Assembly (NCBI RefSeq): GCF_014695775.1
Contig: NZ_JACJOX010000008.1
Span: forward strand, 120,498-184,497
Direction: 5' to 3'
Length of the DNA stretch: 64,000 nt
Source of the DNA: Leptolyngbya sp. FACHB-60
GTDB lineage: Bacteria; Cyanobacteriota; Cyanobacteriia; Phormidesmidales; Phormidesmidaceae
The notes beneath the pieces are model-generated. The model ran no database searches. It saw only the letters and a program-made list of their open reading frames with translations, and was not told where the DNA came from. The position numbers were made by a program, and so were the translations under genes. Shown here one piece after another: positions 8,141 through 17,296 of this stretch. How positions within the stretch are numbered: position 1 is the stretch's first letter; the number at the start of each line of letters is the position of its first letter.

Positions 8141-8809
8141 CTAACCGTCCTTACGCTTATGCAATCGGGTGAGCGAAATTCTCGCCGACTCGGCCACCTG
8201 AAATTGAGAATCTTTTTCGAGGTAGCGCAGGGCTGGCTCAGTTTTTGGCGTAGGCAGATAGCCCAGGGCCTCGGCTAAACGCTGGCGCACCAGCCAGTCT
8301 TCAGACTGGGCAAACTTGAGAATCTCATCGACCGCCTCAAGGTCGCCAATCTCGCCAACAGCGGCGATCGCCGCCTGCTGCATCACAATCTCATCACTTT
8401 GCAGCGCCTGCATCAGCACATCGTGAGCGCGAGGGTCTTTGAGGTTGCCGAGAGACACCGCCGCACTAAAGCGCACCAGCCAGTCAGTATCTTCATAAAA
8501 GGCCCGCACCAGGGTCTCAAATGCTCGGGGATCTTCTAAATATCCCAGCGCCCCAGCCGCGTCAGCGCGAATGCCGTAGTCGGGGTCAGAGGTGAGCAGA
8601 TTGATCAAAATGTCAAAGGACTCTTCATCGGGCTTAATGCCTAGGGCAAACACCGCCATCGAGCGAATTTGCAGGTTTTTGTCGTGGAGCGCCTGCCGAA
8701 TCAACGGTGCCGCATCGGCTGCGGGGACATCCCGTAGCGAAGCCAAAGCCAGCATGCGGTCTTTCGAGTCTTCGCTTTTAAGCTGGGCAGAAATCTGCTC
8801 TAAATCCAT
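8141..8809 (-). CDS. HEAT-repeat protein (NblB/CpcE-like fold)
   Basis: A 222-residue all-helical protein made of about six HEAT repeats; each has the A helix, a turn with Asp/Arg, then a B helix with the pattern VRxxAAxALG. Examples are LQIRSMAVFALG, YGIRADAAGALGYL, WLVRFSAAVSLGNL and WLVRQRLAEALGYL. In cyanobacteria, proteins of this size and build include the phycobilin lyase subunits CpcE/CpcF and the phycobilisome degradation factor NblB. I cannot tell these apart from general HEAT scaffolds by eye, so no symbol is given. It most likely binds another protein or a bilin. The next gene upstream, on the same strand, is separated by a perfect palindrome. Confidence 0.8.
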   Translation of the reverse strand: MDLEQISAQLKSEDSKDRMLALASLRDVPAADAAPLIRQALHDKNLQIRSMAVFALGIKPDEESFDILINLLTSDPDYGIRADAAGALGYLEDPRAFETLVRAFYEDTDWLVRFSAAVSLGNLKDPRAHDVLMQALQSDEIVMQQAAIAAVGEIGDLEAVDEILKFAQSEDWLVRQRLAEALGYLPTPKTEPALRYLEKDSQFQVAESARISLTRLHKRKDG

Positions 8810-8908
8810 GGGAAAAGTTCAGGGTGAACGGTCTTCTTCAGTATAGGGAGATGGATGGAGTGGGGGGTGAGGCGGTGGGGAAGGTGATGGGTGGGGAAGT
8901 GGAGAGTG

Positions 8909-8946
8909 CAAAATGCAAAATTGAGAATTCTCAATTTTGCATTTTG
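8909..8946. repeat. 38-bp perfect palindrome
   Basis: The half site CAAAATGCAAAATTGAGAA is followed directly by its exact reverse complement, centred on GAATTC at 8925-8930. With no loop bases it can form a cruciform or, in RNA, a long hairpin ending in TTTTG on either strand. It lies between two minus-strand genes (8141-8809 and 8964-9575), so it could end transcription of the methyltransferase, or be a mobile palindromic repeat. Confidence 0.85.
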
Positions 8947-8963
8947 AATCCATCCGCTCCGCG

Positions 8964-9575
8964 TTACCGTCGCCGCAAACGTCCAAAGTGCTCTTCCCCG
9001 TGCCGCGACGGGACGGAGTTAGCCACCGGCTCTAAGGTAACGATGTCAAAGTAGGGTTCGAAGAGCTGACGCACTTCTGCCGGAGCGGTGCCAAAGGGAG
9101 GGCCGCCGGAGCGTTGATGAGTGAAGAATACGGCCAGCAATTCACCCTTTGGCACCAGGAGATCGGCTACCAACGCCACGTAGTCGGGACGCAGGGAGGG
9201 ATCGATCGCGCAAAAGCAGGTGTGTTCGATCGCGTAGTCAAATTGACCCGCCAGGTCGGGGGTCAGGTCAAAGATGTCCTTTTGCAGCAGGTTTAGGGAA
9301 AGCTGCTGAGCCTGGGATTGTTCTCTGAGCGACTGAATAGGCGAAGGGGCAAAGTCGACGGCGGTGACCTCAAACCCCTGTTGGGCAAAGAAGATGGCAT
9401 CGTGGCCGCGCCCGGCACCGAGGGCGATCGCGCGGCCAGGCTGAGGCGCATCCGCAGCGGTCAGCAGCGATTGAAAGGCGGGGGCAGGCTGACCCAGATC
9501 CCAGCGGGGGGTGCCCTCTTGATAGCGCTGTTCCCAGGCGGCAGAGCTAAGGGATGACGGGGTTTGTGCAGTCAC
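8964..9575 (-). CDS. Class I SAM-dependent methyltransferase (TPMT-like)
   Basis: A 203-residue methyltransferase. The N-terminus WEQRYQEGTPRWDLGQPAPA is typical of the thiopurine/thiol methyltransferase-like family. SAM-binding motif I reads RAIALGAGRGHDAIFFAQQG, motif II VTAVDFAPSP and motif III DLAGQFDYAIEHTCFCAIDP. Such enzymes methylate small thiols, chloride or tellurite-type substrates; the actual substrate is unknown. It starts 56 bases from the divergent LD-carboxypeptidase, so the two probably share a promoter region. Confidence 0.85.
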   Translation of the reverse strand: MTAQTPSSLSSAAWEQRYQEGTPRWDLGQPAPAFQSLLTAADAPQPGRAIALGAGRGHDAIFFAQQGFEVTAVDFAPSPIQSLREQSQAQQLSLNLLQKDIFDLTPDLAGQFDYAIEHTCFCAIDPSLRPDYVALVADLLVPKGELLAVFFTHQRSGGPPFGTAPAEVRQLFEPYFDIVTLEPVANSVPSRHGEEHFGRLRRR

Positions 9576-9631
9576 GGGAGGCTCCGGTGTATGCTCGGCA
9601 GTGGTGTTGCAAGAATTTTAGGGTAGCGCGT

Positions 9632-10672
9632 ATGCGGCGGCGACAGCTATTGGGCGGGCTGGGGGTGGCGGCGGCCGGGGTGGCGCTGGGGCAGCGGGCG
9701 GTGCAGGCCCAAGGGCGTCCTACCCTACTGCCGCCGCGCTTGCGAGCGGGGGATACGGTGGGGATTGTCAGCCCAGCGGGGGCGACCTTTGAGCGCGATC
9801 GCCTCAATCTGGTCATCGACGCTGTTAAAGCCCTGGGGTTTGTGCCTCGCGTGGCTCCCCATGCCCTGGCGCGCTACGGTTATTTGGCGGGCACCGATGC
9901 CGAGCGGGCCGCCGATGTGAATGCCCTGTTCGCCGACCCGGCAGTCAAAGCGCTGCTGCCCATTCGCGGCGACTGGGGCAGCGCCCGCATTCTGCCCTAC
10001 CTCGACTACGACCTGATTCGCGCCAACCCCAAGGTAGTGATTGGCTTTAGCGACATTTCGGCCCTGCTGCTAGGTCTCTATGCCCAGACGGGGCTGGTCA
10101 CCTTCCACGGCCCCCATGGCCTGACCGCCTGGCGAGACGACCAGGTGGAGCCGCTGCGCCGCATTCTGATCAACGGTGAAACGCTCACCTACACCAACCC
10201 ACTACTAGGGTCTGACCAAGACCGCCTGATGCGCGACCAGGGCCGCATTCAGACCATTACGCCGGGCCGCGCCACCGGGCCGCTGCTGGGGGGCAATCTT
10301 TCGGTCATTTCTGGCATTGTGGGATCGCCCTATATGCCCGATACCACCGGGGCAATTTTGTTTTTAGAAGACGTGGGTGAAGCGCCCTACAGCATCGATC
10401 GCATGCTGACCCAGCTCAAGTTGGCCGGGGTGCTCGACGGTCTGGCGGGATTTGTGTTTGGCCAGTGCATCGCCTGCGGTCCTGGCGAGGGCTATGGCTC
10501 GCTTACCCTGGATGACATTCTGCAAGACCACATCAAACCCCTGGGCATTCCCGCCTACGCGGGTGCTTGGATCGGTCATGTAGAACCTCTGTGGACCTTG
10601 CCCATTGGTGGGCCAGTGACGATGGATGCCACTGTTGGTAGTCTACAAATGCAGGCTCCAGCCGTGAGATAG
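9632..10672 (+). CDS. LD-carboxypeptidase (peptidase family S66), Tat-exported
   Basis: About 346 residues when started at ATG 9632. That start gives a twin-arginine signal MRRRQLLGGLGVAAAGVALG; an upstream in-frame ATG at 9554 would overlap the divergent gene and bury the signal. Family S66 triad residues can be placed: nucleophile S140 in GFSDIS, E246 in FLEDVGE and H316 in WIGHVEP. The spacing agrees with LdcA and MccF enzymes. LdcA-type enzymes remove the terminal D-Ala from murein tetrapeptides during cell-wall recycling; MccF types cleave microcin-like acyl adenylates. Tat export to the periplasm fits wall work. It ends 4 bases before the convergent GT39 gene. Confidence 0.9.
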   Translation: MRRRQLLGGLGVAAAGVALGQRAVQAQGRPTLLPPRLRAGDTVGIVSPAGATFERDRLNLVIDAVKALGFVPRVAPHALARYGYLAGTDAERAADVNALFADPAVKALLPIRGDWGSARILPYLDYDLIRANPKVVIGFSDISALLLGLYAQTGLVTFHGPHGLTAWRDDQVEPLRRILINGETLTYTNPLLGSDQDRLMRDQGRIQTITPGRATGPLLGGNLSVISGIVGSPYMPDTTGAILFLEDVGEAPYSIDRMLTQLKLAGVLDGLAGFVFGQCIACGPGEGYGSLTLDDILQDHIKPLGIPAYAGAWIGHVEPLWTLPIGGPVTMDATVGSLQMQAPAVR

Positions 10673-10676
10673 TCCC

Positions 10677-12305
10677 TCAAGATTCCTGAGGCGGAATGAG
10701 CCGCACCAGGTCCGTGGGAGAGAACTCGGTGGCATCGGTGGCTGGAGCTGTCTGCCATCCCGACGGTACAGTTTCTAGCAGTGGCGGCGCTGGCTCAAAT
10801 AAAAACAGGCTGGTTTGAGGCTGAGCCTGAACCACGGTTTGCAACGCGGCGGCAGTGGGTAGAGCCTGCTCTGATAGCAACCACAGGGTGGTATCAGGGT
10901 TGAGGTAGTGGCTGAGGGAAATCGCTTCTCCTAAGGTGATGCCGCTGGGGCCAAAGATAACCACCGGAGCGCTCTCCTGGTTGAGGTAGTTGGCGATCGC
11001 CAGGTTGGGGTAGCTCAGAGATTTATTCCACCAGGTAAGGGCGCGGGTGTTGGTGAACCCAGAGGCGATGCCCAGCGTGAGCAATAGGGCCAGTAGCGCC
11101 GCTCCCAGCGCCCTAGACCGCGACAAAGCGGCGGCGAGACCAGCGTTGATCAGGGGGGCGATCGCCAGCGGCACCAGCAGCAACGACGGGAAAAAGTAGC
11201 GGGTGTTGGTGGAAATCTGACCGGTACGCACAATGTCGCCGCCAATCAGGACCAGAGGCGGTACCAGCAGCCCGCAGCCCAAAAACACCGCCGTTGAGCG
11301 TGGATAATGTCGCCCAATATGAACCAGGCTGACGGCCACCAATCCCAGCACCAGGGCCGGGCCAGCTACTGTAAAGGGATGGTCAAGCGGCAGATTAAAA
11401 TCAACCACGGCGGCGCTGTAGTGCAGCCCCCACAGTTTCGCCAAAGAGTCTAAGGGTTGAGGGTCATCTGTCCAGGCCGTGACCTCTTTCAACCGCTCCC
11501 ACCACCACACAATCGTCCAAATCCAAGGCGCAAACAGGCCAATGCCTAAACCGTGGGCCAGCACAAACCCCAGCCAGGGCCGTCGCTGGCGCTGGGTCAG
11601 CGCCATAAAAGCCAGGTGGCTCAACCCCAGCAACCCAGTCATCAGCGACCCGTACCAGCTCAGCCCCAAAGCAAGACCGTAGGCCAACCAGGCCAGCGGC
11701 TGGTTGAGCCGCAGCGCCCGCACCAGGGCACCGTGGGTCAGCAGCAGCCCCACCGCCCAGAGGCTATACTCACGGGCCTCCTGGCTATAGATGATCTGTA
11801 CGGGCGACACCGCCATTAGGGCCGTCGCCAGCCAGGCTACGGGTGGGTTGAGCGGAAACAGCTGCCGCCCCAGCCAAAACATGGCTGCCAGGGCGATCGC
11901 CCCAAAAATCGCCGCGATCGCCCGATAGCCCCCCACCGAAGCCCCAAAGATCCGTCCCCAACCGTGGGCTGCCAGGTAATACAGCGGCGGGTGCTCTGGG
12001 TGGTTGGCCAAGGCATCCCAGCAGTCGACTAGGGAGGGGGATGGCGGCATCTGCTGATAGTGCAGCAGATCAGAAGGAGTCAGATCAGGACGATCTAAGA
12101 CAGCATCCTGTACAGCTGGTCCCATGTAGCCCGCCACCCGCAGGCTGGTATAGGCTTCATCGTGCCAGTAGACCTTGCGGTCTAAGTTAGAGAAACGCAG
12201 TACTAGCCCTACTGCTATGGCTGCGATCGCCACGCCCTTGACTCCAACCCAGCCCTTTGCCAATCCTCTCCTCCCTAAATTTGGCCTCGGCCATCCCAGG
12301 CTCAA
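10677..12305 (-). CDS. GT39-family membrane glycosyltransferase
   Basis: A 542-residue polytopic protein with about ten membrane helices. The first extracellular loop carries YWHDEAYT, the acidic Asp-Glu motif found in GT39/PMT and ArnT-like transferases that use polyprenyl-phosphate sugars. A second loop has NHPEHPPLYYLAAHGW, also typical of the family. The C-terminal 120 residues form a soluble domain. It probably adds a sugar to a lipid or protein on the outer face of the plasma membrane; acceptor unknown. It is convergent with the LD-carboxypeptidase gene, only 4 bases apart. Confidence 0.85.
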   Translation of the reverse strand: MSLGWPRPNLGRRGLAKGWVGVKGVAIAAIAVGLVLRFSNLDRKVYWHDEAYTSLRVAGYMGPAVQDAVLDRPDLTPSDLLHYQQMPPSPSLVDCWDALANHPEHPPLYYLAAHGWGRIFGASVGGYRAIAAIFGAIALAAMFWLGRQLFPLNPPVAWLATALMAVSPVQIIYSQEAREYSLWAVGLLLTHGALVRALRLNQPLAWLAYGLALGLSWYGSLMTGLLGLSHLAFMALTQRQRRPWLGFVLAHGLGIGLFAPWIWTIVWWWERLKEVTAWTDDPQPLDSLAKLWGLHYSAAVVDFNLPLDHPFTVAGPALVLGLVAVSLVHIGRHYPRSTAVFLGCGLLVPPLVLIGGDIVRTGQISTNTRYFFPSLLLVPLAIAPLINAGLAAALSRSRALGAALLALLLTLGIASGFTNTRALTWWNKSLSYPNLAIANYLNQESAPVVIFGPSGITLGEAISLSHYLNPDTTLWLLSEQALPTAAALQTVVQAQPQTSLFLFEPAPPLLETVPSGWQTAPATDATEFSPTDLVRLIPPQES

Positions 12306-12447
12306 ACTGTGCTCAAGCCCTACCCACCACCGACGGAGTCTGGAATCTGCCAGTCCCCCTAGACTACGACTGTTTGGGCAGAGCAGCCTCCCCTAGCGGG
12401 CACTACCCTAAGGGGAAAGCCATGGCCTGACTCATCCCAAAGGCGAT

Positions 12448-13710
12448 CTAAAACTGGTAGCCCACGTCGCTAAAGTTAGTGATTAGCGCCACGTTGGCGT
12501 GCTCCAGACTAGTGACCAACCAGGGCACCTCCTTGCAGGTGCGGCGCTCATGCAGATTAAACAGCACCGACAAGCAGCGCTCTAGCCAAGGCTTGGCGGC
12601 CGAGCAAAACAGCACCAGCCGCAGCAGCAGCCCCATAGTTAAGGCGTGGCCCACATCGTTAACGAGGTGGCGAAAGTTGCGAAATACGGGCCGGTGGGGG
12701 CTATCGACCACCAAAAAGTTGAGCAGACGGCGACAGGTCTCAACCAAAATAAAGCTGTTCAACGGCTGGTTGTCAAACTCCGTCAGGGTTTCGCGCAGGT
12801 ATTGGCGCAGGTTGCGGGTGAAGTGGTTGCCGCTGTACTTGGGTTCTGCCGCTGCGATCGGGCCAATTAAATAGTCGACAAACTCATCTTTAAAGTCGCG
12901 GAACGATCGCACGGTTTTGCTATAGGTGGCAAACCAGCGGGCTTGGTCGCGGTGGGTGCGGCCATCAATTTTGCCGGTATAAAAGCTCAGCGCCTGCTCT
13001 AAACCATCAGCATCGAGCAAGGTGGGATTGACCACCTTTCCAGCCCGGCTGGGAATCTGGTGCTGGGCGTGGTAACGGGCCAAGCGAATACCCAGGTCGG
13101 TTTCGGCTCGGCGGCGCAGGTCGTTAATGTTTTGCTTTTGCTCTTGGCCACTGTCTTTGGTCAGCAGACTGTTGTCGTAGAGAAAAGGGTAGTGGCGAAT
13201 GCGGTGGGCCAGGGGCTGATCTTCAACCACCGCCGTCGCAGAGACGTCGGCCTCCCGAGCAGAAGACATAATCTGCTGAAGCCGCACCAGCGACGCGTAC
13301 TGTTCAGTCTGAGGAAATTCTTTAACTAGACCGTAGACCTTTTGAGCCTTGGGGTTAGTGCTATTGGCGGGGGGCAGATCCTCAAACAGTCGCACCAGCT
13401 CTGGAATGGCCCAATGATCGCGGGGCTGAGTGTACCAGATGTTGATTAGGGTATAGCAGCAGCGGTTGAGCACATACTTAAACTCGCGGCTAGCAGTCTC
13501 TTGCTCAGAGAGACTCAGGAGGGCGCTGGCCACCGAGCTGTCGGGATAGTTGGCTACATCCAAAAACAGGCTGCGAAACCGCGCGATCAGCTCATGGGGG
13601 GCCTCCTGCTTACGCCAGTACTGCCAGTGCTGGTAGAGCAAGTCCTCTAAGTTGGCGGGAGGCCGACTAGAGTAGTTTGACCACGAATCTAAGGAATCCC
13701 AGGGACTCAT
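12448..13710 (-). CDS. Conserved cyanobacterial protein of unknown function, 420 aa
   Basis: A soluble, mainly helical protein starting MSPWDSLDSWSNYSS. No known domain, signal or membrane helix is recognised. Notable stretches are LLYQHWQYWRKQEAPHELIARF near the N-terminus, the long basic-acidic helix around residues 190-215 (KQNINDLRRRAETDLGIRLA) and a Cys-rich stretch near residue 330-385. Codon use and GC match its neighbours, so it is probably a stable chromosomal gene. It stands alone on the minus strand with 140 bp to the GT39 gene. I believe homologues occur widely in cyanobacteria, but that is recollection, not evidence here. Confidence 0.65.
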   Translation of the reverse strand: MSPWDSLDSWSNYSSRPPANLEDLLYQHWQYWRKQEAPHELIARFRSLFLDVANYPDSSVASALLSLSEQETASREFKYVLNRCCYTLINIWYTQPRDHWAIPELVRLFEDLPPANSTNPKAQKVYGLVKEFPQTEQYASLVRLQQIMSSAREADVSATAVVEDQPLAHRIRHYPFLYDNSLLTKDSGQEQKQNINDLRRRAETDLGIRLARYHAQHQIPSRAGKVVNPTLLDADGLEQALSFYTGKIDGRTHRDQARWFATYSKTVRSFRDFKDEFVDYLIGPIAAAEPKYSGNHFTRNLRQYLRETLTEFDNQPLNSFILVETCRRLLNFLVVDSPHRPVFRNFRHLVNDVGHALTMGLLLRLVLFCSAAKPWLERCLSVLFNLHERRTCKEVPWLVTSLEHANVALITNFSDVGYQF

Positions 13711-13970
13711 GCTGCTGACCTGATTAGAAGAGCGGTAGATGACGAAGGCACCCCATCAAAACCGACGGTGGCGGGGATAAGCTGCACTTCCAGGAACAGG
13801 AGTGATTTAGCCACAGCAAGTTTGCCGGCAGGCTAAGTAGCGAGTTTTACCTAGACCAGCCCAGATCACGGGCATAGTTTAGACAATAATACCCAGGACA
13901 GGGACAGTTGTCTCTGCTAGGCAGGATGCATTCTTTAAAGTTTTCTTGAGGATTTGTCCCCTGCTAGCTC

Positions 13971-15515
13971 TTAAGGTGTCTTTGAATAAGCCGCAATCTG
14001 CCTCACTACGGTTTGGGCCGAGTAGCTCACCCCTGCCGTCCCTTCACCCGGATGAGTAGAGTCGCCCACCAGCCAAAGCCCAGCCATTGGAGTGCGGTTA
14101 GCAAATCCAAAAGGGCCAAAGGTGCTTACCCGCATACCTAGCCCGCCGACGCCGCCCTGATCGCGGGCGGTAAAGTGGGCAAAGGTGCGGGGGGTAGCTG
14201 CCTCGACGTGAATCAGATGCTCGGCCCGCAGGTCAAAATAGCTACCTAGCCGGTGCAGAGCGCCATTGATATAGTCCTGCTTCATAGCTTCGTAGTCGCT
14301 GACCTGCCACCACGGAGCAAGGTCAGTGAATGATGAGGCCACAATGGTGGCTCGTCCCTCAGGAGCGCGCCCGTCTCCGGGGCGGCTGACTGACACAAAC
14401 AGGGTGTTATTTTCGGCAATAGGACCGTCGTAGCTGTAAAGAAACTGCAGGTGGGGTGGACAACCATCGGGAATTGCCGCTGCATCTACCCCAAGATATA
14501 AAACAAAAGCACCGTTGCCTGCGGGGAGTGCCTCAACCCGCCGCTGATAGCCTCGGGGGACGCGATCGCCTAACAGCTGCACCAAATTTTGTACTGTTAC
14601 ATTGGCGACCACGTGGTCAGCGGGTTCTACCCAGGTTTTGCCAGTTTTCTGGTCTGCAACTGTTACTCCGCTCACTCGACCTTGGGCGGCATGAATTTGG
14701 TGGACACCGTGGTTGAGCTGAAGCAGGCCACCGTCGCGCACCAGCGCTTTTTCTAGACTGTCGCTGAGCATTTGCATGCTGCCCTTTAAGTGCCACAAAC
14801 CTTGGGGCGCTTGGGACATGCTGAGGGCGGTAGCGGCGTAGAGCACCGCCGTCTCATCGGCGCCCACCTGGGAGTAGAGCTTGAGTTGGAGGTCGAGGAA
14901 GGTCTTGAGGCGGCGATTTCTAGAGGGATCGCTGCGCGAATCGCCCGCCAACCCCATCTGCCTCAGTACCTGGCCCACTGTACTAAAGGTGTAGGGCACT
15001 GTCGTCAGAGTATCGGGGCGCAGAGCTTGGGTCAGCTGCCATAGATCCCACGGGCTGCGGGGGGGCAACACCGGCTGTCGAGATTGAAATCGCCAGCTGG
15101 GCTGAAACAGAGTCTGCATCAGCTGCCAGAAGGGCTCACTGCCCGGAAACTGTCGCTGGCGCTCAGCTTGCCAGGCTACGGGGTCACGCCATACTTGAAT
15201 GGGCTCGGTTTCACCGGGCAAAAATACAGCACAGGCTGGGTCACAGGGGGTCGCCTCCGGCAGCGGCAGATCAAGCTCGCTGAAGATTTGGTGGTGAATG
15301 CCCTCCGGCTCTAGCCCTGCCACCTGGGTTGCCCCCACATCAAAGGTAAAGCCTCGCCGCTTAAAGGTTGAGGCACAGCCCCCGGCTACACGGGCCTGGT
15401 CAAATACTCGCACCGCATAGCCTCGACGAGCTAGCAGAGCCGCTGCGGTTAGTCCACCAATGCCAGCGCCAACCACTACTACCCTGCGGCCAGGGGATGA
15501 AGAGGCATAGCCCAT
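13971..15515 (-). CDS. crtD: C-3',4' carotenoid desaturase CrtD
   Basis: A 514-residue FAD enzyme of the CrtI/CrtD family. The N-terminus has VVVVGAGIGGLTAAALLARR (FAD/NAD motif) followed by GGCASTFKRRGFTFDVGATQ, a stretch I associate with cyanobacterial CrtD (Slr1293 type). The C-terminal FAD signature is GLWLVGDSTHPGEGTAGVSY. CrtD introduces the C-3',4' double bond during synthesis of myxol glycosides (myxoxanthophyll), at the membrane. Length fits. It is a single minus-strand gene with over 200 bases free on each side. Subfamily assignment over other CrtI-like oxidoreductases is likely but not certain. Confidence 0.75.
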   Translation of the reverse strand: MGYASSSPGRRVVVVGAGIGGLTAAALLARRGYAVRVFDQARVAGGCASTFKRRGFTFDVGATQVAGLEPEGIHHQIFSELDLPLPEATPCDPACAVFLPGETEPIQVWRDPVAWQAERQRQFPGSEPFWQLMQTLFQPSWRFQSRQPVLPPRSPWDLWQLTQALRPDTLTTVPYTFSTVGQVLRQMGLAGDSRSDPSRNRRLKTFLDLQLKLYSQVGADETAVLYAATALSMSQAPQGLWHLKGSMQMLSDSLEKALVRDGGLLQLNHGVHQIHAAQGRVSGVTVADQKTGKTWVEPADHVVANVTVQNLVQLLGDRVPRGYQRRVEALPAGNGAFVLYLGVDAAAIPDGCPPHLQFLYSYDGPIAENNTLFVSVSRPGDGRAPEGRATIVASSFTDLAPWWQVSDYEAMKQDYINGALHRLGSYFDLRAEHLIHVEAATPRTFAHFTARDQGGVGGLGMRVSTFGPFGFANRTPMAGLWLVGDSTHPGEGTAGVSYSAQTVVRQIAAYSKTP

Positions 15516-15736
15516 AGCGTTACATTTCTTTACGATATTCTCAGCTTAACTCAACCTGAGAATGAGATTAGGCAAATTTTGAGGGCAAATGATGGCGTTC
15601 ACCGCGTAAGGGATTGGCAAGTCAACCGATTTGGTGTTCAGCTTGATGGCTTTACCCCTGGCTGATCAGGTCATCCTTGCCGCCTTCTCGCTCGACCGTT
15701 GACACTGGATTACAACCGAGCTTGCGACCTAGCACT

Positions 15737-16666
15737 CTAGTCATACTCGCGGCGGCCTGCGGCAAATTGCAGCACCATGGGCAGACCACCGTCCTGGTGG
15801 TACTTGTCGGCCCAGGCACGCAGCATGGCGTCGAGTTCTTCTAGAGCAGCCGTACGATCTTGGGGGGCGACATCAAACACCTCTACCCCCCGCAGCACGC
15901 CCTCATCTTCTCGCACCCAGGCCTGTAGCAAGCTGAAGAATCTCGCCACATCGTCGATCATGGCGAAGACTCGCTCCTGTTCCCCCTTGGGCGAGTATGA
16001 CTCGCTAGCCAGGGCATACAGCGGAATATCCACTAGGGGAGAGTCAATTTGAATCACAGTGCCAGAGTGCAGCAGTCGAAATTTAATGTGCGACATCAGG
16101 GCGTCACTGAAGGACATGCGCTGGCTGGAGGGCAGTTCCTCCTGCGACATGTGATGGAGTAGCTCCATCAGCTCGGCAAATTCGACCTGGTCTAAAATCC
16201 GGGCACGGGGAGCGCTGGAGGGCAGGCTCTCTTCGATGCTTTTGCGCTCGCCGGGGGTCAACCCCTGCAGTCGCACCCGGGTCGCGCCAGGGTTGCAGGG
16301 AAAGTGCTCTTGCCAGAGAAACGGCAGGGCGATGAGATAGTAGGGCTCCTTTGAATTGAGTACCTTGAGGCTTTGTCCTTCCGCCAGGGCAACCTGAATC
16401 TCTTGGACAATGGCTTTAACCCGCTTGGGCTCAACGTGGTACAAAAACCCCGTTTTGCGAATATTGTTGCCCTGTTCGACAAAAGTGCTGTAGATCGCCA
16501 GTTTGGCGGCGGTGGTGGCGGCGTCTAAAAAGGCTCCGTAGCGGTGCCCGCCCATTTTCATGGTGCTAAGGGCGAGGTTTAGCAAAATCCAGTCTGCAGG
16601 GCTACTGTCTACGGCTCGCAGCAAGTCATCTTTCAAATCGGGCGGAACTTGAGACGGGTGGGTCAC
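15737..16666 (-). CDS. Conserved hypothetical protein, 309 aa
   Basis: A soluble protein of 309 residues with no signal peptide or membrane helix. The N-terminal 100 residues are helical with a conserved-looking MKMGGHRYGAFLDAATTAAK; the middle has LQGLTPGERKSIEESLPSS; the C-terminus is acidic and ends LPMVLQFAAGRREYD. I do not recognise a family. No neighbour gives a clear functional hint: CrtD lies downstream on the same strand after 220 bases, and 630 non-coding bases lie upstream, which suggests its own promoter there. GC content matches the chromosome. Confidence 0.6.
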   Translation of the reverse strand: MTHPSQVPPDLKDDLLRAVDSSPADWILLNLALSTMKMGGHRYGAFLDAATTAAKLAIYSTFVEQGNNIRKTGFLYHVEPKRVKAIVQEIQVALAEGQSLKVLNSKEPYYLIALPFLWQEHFPCNPGATRVRLQGLTPGERKSIEESLPSSAPRARILDQVEFAELMELLHHMSQEELPSSQRMSFSDALMSHIKFRLLHSGTVIQIDSPLVDIPLYALASESYSPKGEQERVFAMIDDVARFFSLLQAWVREDEGVLRGVEVFDVAPQDRTAALEELDAMLRAWADKYHQDGGLPMVLQFAAGRREYD

Positions 16667-17296
16667 AGGATAAAAATGACTCAGACTAGGTAAATTAAAG
16701 AGTTTTTAGCCTTAGTAACTTACCGCTAACACTAAGGTGACGATGATGGCTACTTAAGACAAAATAATCGCGTTTGAGCTGCTTAAAATTGCCTACTCAT
16801 TGATTTAGAATCTCACAGTAAGCATGAGGTAAGCATTGAGCGCCAAGCATCAGGCATTATTTGCCCATCTGCCTTTGCAAGAGATGACCTAACTAGCCTA
16901 AGCAGCAAGGCCTGCGCCTCAGTCGCAGCCCCTAGCTGTAGAGCACTATCATGCCCCTAACATAGCCCAAGCTCACAATTTTTGCGGCTTTCTATGCTTT
17001 GAGATTTAGTCAGAATTCAAAGTATAGGTTTAGTTGAAGAAAATGCTTCATATTAGAGAGCAAAATGCTTAGAAGTTGATTGTCTGCGGCCAGAAAATTG
17101 AAGTTGGGCTGAATTCAGCCCAACTTGGGCATGAACTTAAACCCAGGTACATCTAGACGATCGCTGAGGCCAAAGCCTGGGAAATAGTCCCCAGCTCTAG
17201 GCAACTCGACGCTGGGGTGGGGCATCAGGATAGCTACGGGTTGCAAATCGGTTCTCGTTTCTAGAAGGCCGCAGACAAAAGCTTCGCAAACTGATG
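16667..17296. other. 630-base gap without a recognised gene
   Basis: AT-rich spacer between two minus-strand genes. No open frame with a plausible start was found on either strand. It should hold the promoter of the gene at 15737-16666 near its left end and contains the palindrome at 17101-17126. Confidence 0.5.
17101..17126. repeat. 26-bp perfect palindrome
   Basis: AAGTTGGGCTGAA is followed directly by its reverse complement TTCAGCCCAACTT, with GAATTC at the centre (17111-17116). Symmetry stops at 17100/17127. It lies about 170 bases beyond the stop of the lipoprotein gene (minus strand), so it could be a terminator stem for that gene, although no T-run follows. Confidence 0.75.

Noticed and set aside
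8141..8809. Calling the HEAT protein nblB
   Set aside because: Length and fold agree, but HEAT proteins of this size are common and no specific motif was seen.
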